NCBI GenBank assembly: GCA_029204225.1
Contig: CM055100.1
Coordinates: forward strand, 59,208,975 to 59,272,974
Source: Diphasiastrum complanatum
Taxonomy: Eukaryota; Streptophyta; Lycopodiopsida; Lycopodiales; Lycopodiaceae
Reading direction: 5' to 3'
DNA: 64,000 nt
The notes beneath the pieces are model-generated. The model had not been told where the DNA came from and ran no database searches. It worked only from the letters and a program-made list of their open reading frames with translations. A program made the translations under genes and the position numbers. Positions 59,094 through 64,000 of this stretch are shown piece by piece (position 1 is the stretch's first letter; every line of letters begins with the position of its first letter).

Positions 59094-59567
59094 CACGTTA
59101 ACGGCCAAGGCTGATCAAAGTGGACCTGCCGCAAACTTCCTCCTTAAAGTGGGCTTTATGACCTTCAATTCTGTAACAATCGTCACATGCCAGTTGTATG
59201 GCACGATCGTTCCAAATGTGAACTCTTGGTGTGACTCAACTAGTCGATGCAGTAGGAATGACACGATTTGCTCGTTCCTAAGATTGCCTACTACAATGAT
59301 GGTAGTAGGCAATCTAAGGAACGAGCAGATCGTATCATTTCTGCTGCATTGACTAGTTGAGTCACACCAAGCAATCGAAGGAACGAGCAGATCGTGTCAT
59401 TCCTGCTGCATCAACTAGTTGAGTCACACCAAGAGTTCACATTTGGAACAATCGTGCCGTACAAATGGCATGTGACGATTGTTACAGAATTGAAGAAGGT
59501 CATAAAGCCCAATTCAAGGAGGAAGTTTGCGGCAGGTCCACTCTGATCAGCCTTCGTCGTTAATGTC
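59094..59567. mobile_element. long fold-back element (inverted repeat, about 200-bp arms)
   Basis: The left arm (59094-59294) and right arm (59302-59567) are near-perfect reverse complements around a 7-base loop (AATGATG). Matching blocks include GGCTGATCA, GACCTGCCGCAAACTTCCTCC, CAATCGTCACATGCCA, GTGTGACTCAACTAGT and GATTGCCTACTAC. The right arm carries a 62-bp tandem duplication (about 59310-59371 and 59372-59433), so the arms differ in length. A transcript would form a long hairpin. It may be a fold-back transposon or a young inverted duplication; no terminal target duplication is clear. Confidence 0.85.
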
Positions 59568-59875
59568 ATCAAGAAGATATTCATCAGTTGTTTACACCTG
59601 TGATACAATAGAATCCACATAGAGAGCGTTGACTGCTACAGATTACCTATGTGATGAGATATGACGTGTTCTCGTGACTAATCCTATGGTTGCAAGGGTG
59701 ACCTTAGAAACTCACACTCTTGTGTGTCACCTCTTGGTACTAGATATGAAATTTTTGCCATGAATACCAATTCCAAATTTATTGCATTGCTAAAAAAAAA
59801 ATCTCGTAAATGTCCATTGCTTTGAACAATGGTTTGGCAAATTGGGGCCATTCCGCAACATTCTCACTACTAGGT
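59568..59875. other. spacer, nothing recognised
   Basis: Contains an A-run near 59791 and no coding motif. Confidence 0.45.
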
Positions 59876-62540
59876 GTTGGATTATTCTCCCATAATCATG
59901 TAGTTAATCTACATCCATTCATTTATCCAGCTCTGTAGTTTTATTCGTGTTTCTACACAATCTGCAGAAATAAACGGCAATCGCTCAACAAGTTACTTCG
60001 AAAACGACGAATTATCGAAGGTGTTGAAGGTTGTTTCTGTTTGTTATGAATCTAATGACTTACAAGAGTTGGTTAGCAAGTAAATTTCCAAGAAGTCCTA
60101 ACTGGATGGATGACACATATTCTAGTCAATAAGGCATTACTTTGGCATAATAGATCAGGACATTTGAATCATACATCTGTGTCGAACTTGTCGAAACAGT
60201 CCTTAGCACTTGATCTCGACTATCCAACCAAAAAATTCGACAATTCAAGGAGCGTGCAAAATTGGAAACTGACAAACGAATCAAAGCACCGAGGTCTGAC
60301 AACGGGGGAGAGTAGATCTCAGCCGAATTCAATGAGCACTGCCTTAATAATGGCATTGAGCAACAATTTATTACCTCCTATTCACCTCAGTCGAATGGAC
60401 TCGCCAAGAGAAAGAATTGAACCTTAGTTGACTAAGTGTATGCTTGCTCATGCGACACTTCCAAAATTCTTCTTGGTTGAAGCTGATTTTATTGCAGCTT
60501 ATATCCAAAATAGATGTTTGACTAAAGGCCTCTCAAACAAAACACCTTATAAAGTTTGGACAGGCTCAAAACCATCACTATCGAATTTACGCATGTTTAG
60601 ATGTATCGCTTAAGCACAGATACCTCAAGATATAAGAAAGAAGCTCAATTTCCAGTGTATCAAATCCATCTTCTTTGGTTATACTACTTCAGATAAAGCT
60701 TATAAGTTGTATGATCATGTCGAATCGAAGATATTCACCAGTCGGGATATCGTCTTTATCAAAGATCAGTTTATCGACCTCAAAGGCAAGGGCAAAGCTC
60801 ATACAGTCGAACTGTGGGACACTCCCGAAGTATGAAACATACATGTTCCCGACTCGATTGATCCTATCGAAGGTCCAAACTTATTAACAACGAATCAGAA
60901 GAAGATGTTGCAGCTCAACGGCAACAAAACAATCAACAAAACGATCAACCTCACTTATTTCCCAGAAGATCATCCAGAGAGCACAAACCACCTACAAGGT
61001 ATATCGAATAATCTACTGCTTATCTTATTCGAGAGCCGACTATTGTCGAAGAAGCACTTAGTCAGCTCGATTCTGATCTATGAGAGACCACCAGACTTGG
61101 ACCATTGTTAAATTGTCTGCCAACAGAAATGTAGTTGATTGCAAATGGATATTCAAAATTAAGGGGGTTGGAAGCATTGATAGGAGAAAAGCTTGACTTG
61201 TCGCAAGAGGCGTTTCGTAGATACAGAATGTCGACTATATTGAGACCTTTAGTCTGGTAGTCAAGCATTCTTCAATCAGACTTCTACTGTCATATTCTAC
61301 TGCAATTGATCTAAATATACATCAAATGGATGTACAAACAACTTATTTGAATGGAGTTATCGAAGAAGATATCTACATGATATAGCTTGAAGGTTAAATT
61401 ATCGAAGGAAAAAATAATCATGTATGTAAACTCCATAAAGCACTTTACAACTTGAAGCAATCTGCCAAAGCATGGTTCCAAATGATCAAGAATTTTCTTA
61501 TCGATCACGGCTATGAACCAAGCACTTCAGACTCGAATGTCTATTTCAAGTCAGTGCAACATTCTTTTATCATTATCACTTTGTACGTGGACGACACACT
61601 TCTCTTCAGTAACAATGTAGAACTAATAAAAGATGAAAAACGAATGTTGTCTTCAGAATTCGACATGACAGATCTGGGCGAAGCTCAATACTATCTAGAT
61701 ATTCAAATCCAAAGAGACCAGAAGTGGTAGGTTCTCTTATGTACGCAATGATCTGTATCAGACCAGACATAGCTTTTGTTGTATGTTCCTTAAGTCAGTT
61801 TATGATCCTAGAATACATATTGGAAGGCTCTCATCAGAGTTATGAGATATATTCGAACTCCTATGGACCTATGCATTTGTTATGGAACAATCGATAACGC
61901 AAATTCAATATTCTCAGTGGTTAAGTTGGGTAAGAGATGTAGACACTCGTAAATCCACATCTGAATTTACATCCTTTCTCAACAACGGTCCTATTTCATG
62001 GAACATTCACAAGCAAACTTCGATAGCTCTATAATCCACGAAATCATAGTATATTGCAATCTCTCAAGCTACGAAGGAAGCAATGTGGCTTAGAAATTTA
62101 CTTTCGGATGTTTGTCTAAAACAATATGCTCCGACAATTTTATTTTGTGATAATCAAAGTGCTATTGCTTTATCGGCCAATTTCAGGTTTCATTCCAAAA
62201 GTAAGCACATTGAAATTAAGTATCACTATGTCAGAAGCAAAGTTCTCGACAAGGAAGTAAACTTGCAATATTGTCGAACGCAAGACATGACAGTTGATAT
62301 TTTTACTAATGCACTAAGTTTGGATGTACACAAGAAGTTTTTGTACAAAACTAAATTTAAAGGTCAAGACATTCATGGATTCAAATTAAGGAGTATTGTT
62401 ATTCTCCCATAATCCTACATTTATTCAACTCTGCAGTTTTATTCATGTTTCTACACAGTCTAAAGAAATACACGAGAATCGCTCAATGGGTGACATGGAC
62501 AATGACGAACTATCAAAGTTGTCGAAGGTTGTTTCCATCT
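59876..62540 (+). mobile_element. copia family A, plus copy, internally deleted
   Basis: Truncated LTR-like ends at 59876-60050 (TGTTGGATTATTCTCCC) and 62394-62540 share TTCTCCCATAATC, TCTACACA-TCT and TCGAAGGTTGTTTC. Gag and protease are absent: the integrase zinc region starts only about 75 bases after the 5' LTR fragment. Confidence 0.82.
60110..62412 (+). pseudogene. copia A polyprotein, plus copy
   Basis: Order: VNKALLWHNRSGHLNHTSV (GAG-pre-integrase), a deletion after LDLDYP, then IRQFKERAKLETDKRIKAPR, SDNGGE, FITSYSPQSNGLAKRKN (the glutamate of the DDE triad reads Lys where the other copy has AERKN), and PYKVWTGSKPSLSNLRMF. RT: CKWIFKIKGVGS, HQMDVQTTYLNGV, ALYNLKQSAKAWF, then an open ORF (61452-61730) with YVDDTLLFSNN and MTDLGEAQYYL. 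RNase H is decayed until 62083-62412 (CDNQSAIALSANF, HSKSKHIEIKYH). Many stops. The RT palm motif itself is intact. Confidence 0.88.
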
Positions 62541-62925
62541 CAATTTCCATAGGACATCCAAATCTGTTAATGATATTTTCATATAAGAAATTTGCGATCG
62601 ATCTTGCATTTGCTATCCACATCGATTTTGCTTTAAACCACTTGGTTATATAAGTAGTATCCACAATAATATGTTGTGCTTGTTGCGGCTGGATGTATTG
62701 GTCCAATGTAATTCAAACCCCATTTTTGAAAAGGTGCTTGTGCTAAAACTAGATATAACAGCTCATAATTTGCTTTAGTAGGACGCCATGCCCGTTGACA
62801 AACATCACAAGTTTGAATATATTTCTCTGTATCTTTACGAATGGATGGCCACCAACATCCTGATTGCAAAATTTTACGAATTGTAATATTGGATGCAAAA
62901 TGACCTCCACCCATTGTTTCATGGA
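62541..62925 (-). pseudogene. gypsy integrase fragment
   Basis: Minus strand: GGHFASNITIRKILQSGCWW, IRKDTEKYIQTCDVCQR (the H2C2 zinc domain), APFQKWGLNYIGPIHPAATS (start of the DDE core, here GLNYIGP instead of G-x-D-x-x-GP), then after a frameshift TKWFKAKS, ANFLYENIINRFGCPMEI. Both ends abut copia A sequence. Confidence 0.85.
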
Positions 62926-63296
62926 ATTCGCGAAAAATGCAAAAAAGGAGACAGTGTCCCTAAACCTCATTTAGGGTTGCCCCACGATTTGCCAGAGTCA
63001 TTTCCTTAACATTTGAGAGTCTTTGAAAAAACGAAAAATGCAACACTGTGATTTTACACGAGATTTCTGTCAGGCGAAAAATGCGAAAAATGCGATACTG
63101 CATTTTTCCACGAAATTCCTGACAGGCGAAAAAGGCGACATTGTTTCAAACTCCGTGTATTTCTGCAGACTGTGTAAAAACACTTGTAATTTTGCAGACT
63201 GTATAAAAACACGGAAAAATTCGTAGAACTGGATAAACAATGGATGAAGATTAAAACCGATTATTCGATCAGTAAGAAGGAGAATAATCCAACTCT
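62926..63296 (-). repeat. 3' LTR of copia A, second minus copy (partial)
   Basis: Starts at a TTGGATTATTCTCC end after AGGGGAGAGAG on the minus strand and matches 8080-8465 (shared TTATCCAG/TCTAG, TCTGCAGA, repeated GCGAAAAATGCGA, TTAGGGTTGCCCCAC). It is cut at 62925 by gypsy integrase sequence before reaching its TATA box. Confidence 0.8.
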
Positions 63297-63421
63297 CTCC
63301 CCTAATCTAAATCCTTGAATGCCTTGACCTTCAAACTTAGTTCTACACAGAATCTTCTATGTGACTCCAAACTTAATGCTTTGGTAAAAATATCAGTTGT
63401 CATATCTTGCGTTCTACAGTG

Positions 63422-64000
63422 CTACAATCTGACCTCTTCATTGAGAACTTTGCTTCTAATGAAATGATACTTCAGTTCAATGTGCTTACTCCTGGAATGA
63501 AATCTAGGGTTGGTTGATAAAGCGATGGCACTTTGATTATCAGAAAATAATGTCGTCGGGGCATATTGATTCAGACCGATATCTGAGAGTAAATTCCTCA
63601 ACCAAATTGCTTCCTTTGTAGCTTGAGAGTCTGCAATATATTCTGATTCAGTGGAAGATAGAGTTATCGAAGATTGCTTGTGACTGTTCCAAGAAATTGG
63701 ACCATTGTTGAGGAAGAATGTAAATCCGGAAGTGGATTTACGAGTGTCTATATCTCCTGCCCAACTTGCATTTGTGTAACCACTGAGGAAATTGAGTTTG
63801 TCGTTGCCGACTGTTCCATAACAAATACAAAAGTCCATAGTAGCTCGAAGATATATCATGACTCTGATAAGAGCCTTCCAATGTGTTATACCAGAATTAG
63901 TCATAAACTGAATGAGAGAGCTGACTGCAAAAGCTATGTCTGGCATGGTACAGATCATGGCGTACGTAAGAGAACCTATAATAGAATGGTAAGGATACTC
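63422..64000 (-). pseudogene. copia A RNase H, second minus copy (runs off the window)
   Basis: A clean frame of 178 residues (63422-63958): DIAFAVSSLIQFM, CYGTVGNDKLNFLSGYTNAS, WAGDIDTRKSTSGFTFFL, SSTESEYIADSQATKE, SDNQSAIALSTN (Cys lost), HSRSKHIELKYHF. It is closely similar to 8479-9081 and keeps fewer damaging changes. The frame closes soon after EEVRL with a TAG at 63422-63424. Confidence 0.88.

Noticed and set aside
58969-59352. ORF of 127 codons across the fold-back
   Set aside because: It reads into the loop and the opposite arm of the inverted repeat, and similar peptides appear from the other arm. It is a by-product of the hairpin.

Overview
This window looks like nuclear DNA from a land plant with a large, retrotransposon-rich genome. 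The evidence is a plant-type vacuolar H+-pyrophosphatase exon with a splice donor, plant-style Ty1/copia and Ty3/gypsy elements primed by the initiator-Met tRNA site (TGGTATCAGAGC), long AG arrays and AT-rich spacers. Whether it is a fern, lycophyte, gymnosperm or angiosperm cannot be settled from the sequence. No bacterial, organellar or CRISPR features are seen.

Layout. 1-3567: probable long first intron of the H+-pyrophosphatase gene, with a tRNA-like SINE fragment near the edge. 3568-3802 (minus): first coding exon, behind a promoter rich in CACGTG G-boxes and a hAT-like MITE (4620-5050). 7.5-11.1 kb (minus): degraded copia family A. 12.5-13.4 kb: 5' end of another copia. 13.4-15.0 kb (minus): gypsy remnant carrying a 90-nt tRNA-like insertion. 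15.0-18.4 kb (minus): copia family B, copy 2. 18.4-22.4 kb: no recognisable gene. 22.4-33.0 kb (plus): gypsy RT scrap, then copia C, into whose gag a complete copia B (23574-29601) inserted, making the 5-bp duplication GGTAT. 34.5-37.6 kb (minus): defective copia F and an LTR family called G here. 37.6-39.3 kb: 5' end of a gypsy. 39.3-40.3 kb (minus) and 45.9-48.0 kb (plus): two inverted copies of copia D. Between the D copies are an intronless histone H3/CENH3-like gene (41084-41746) with a TATA and G-box promoter, and copia E remnants. 48.0-49.3 kb (minus): gypsy gag and LTR G. 50.4-56.9 kb: small copia fragments, two candidate host exons, an unassigned degraded ORF cluster and a chromovirus remnant. 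57.4-59.6 kb: minisatellite and a long fold-back. 59.9-64.0 kb: two further copies of copia A around a gypsy integrase scrap.

Most open frames are broken parts of retroelements. The two probable host genes are the H+-pyrophosphatase (first exon only) and the histone-like gene, which has one in-frame stop. Copia B is the most intact element, but the reverse-transcriptase core is absent and a non-retroelement segment of about 1.1 kb lies between integrase and RNase H. Both B copies carry the 3' part of that segment, so it marks a non-autonomous family. Family letters A-G are local labels.
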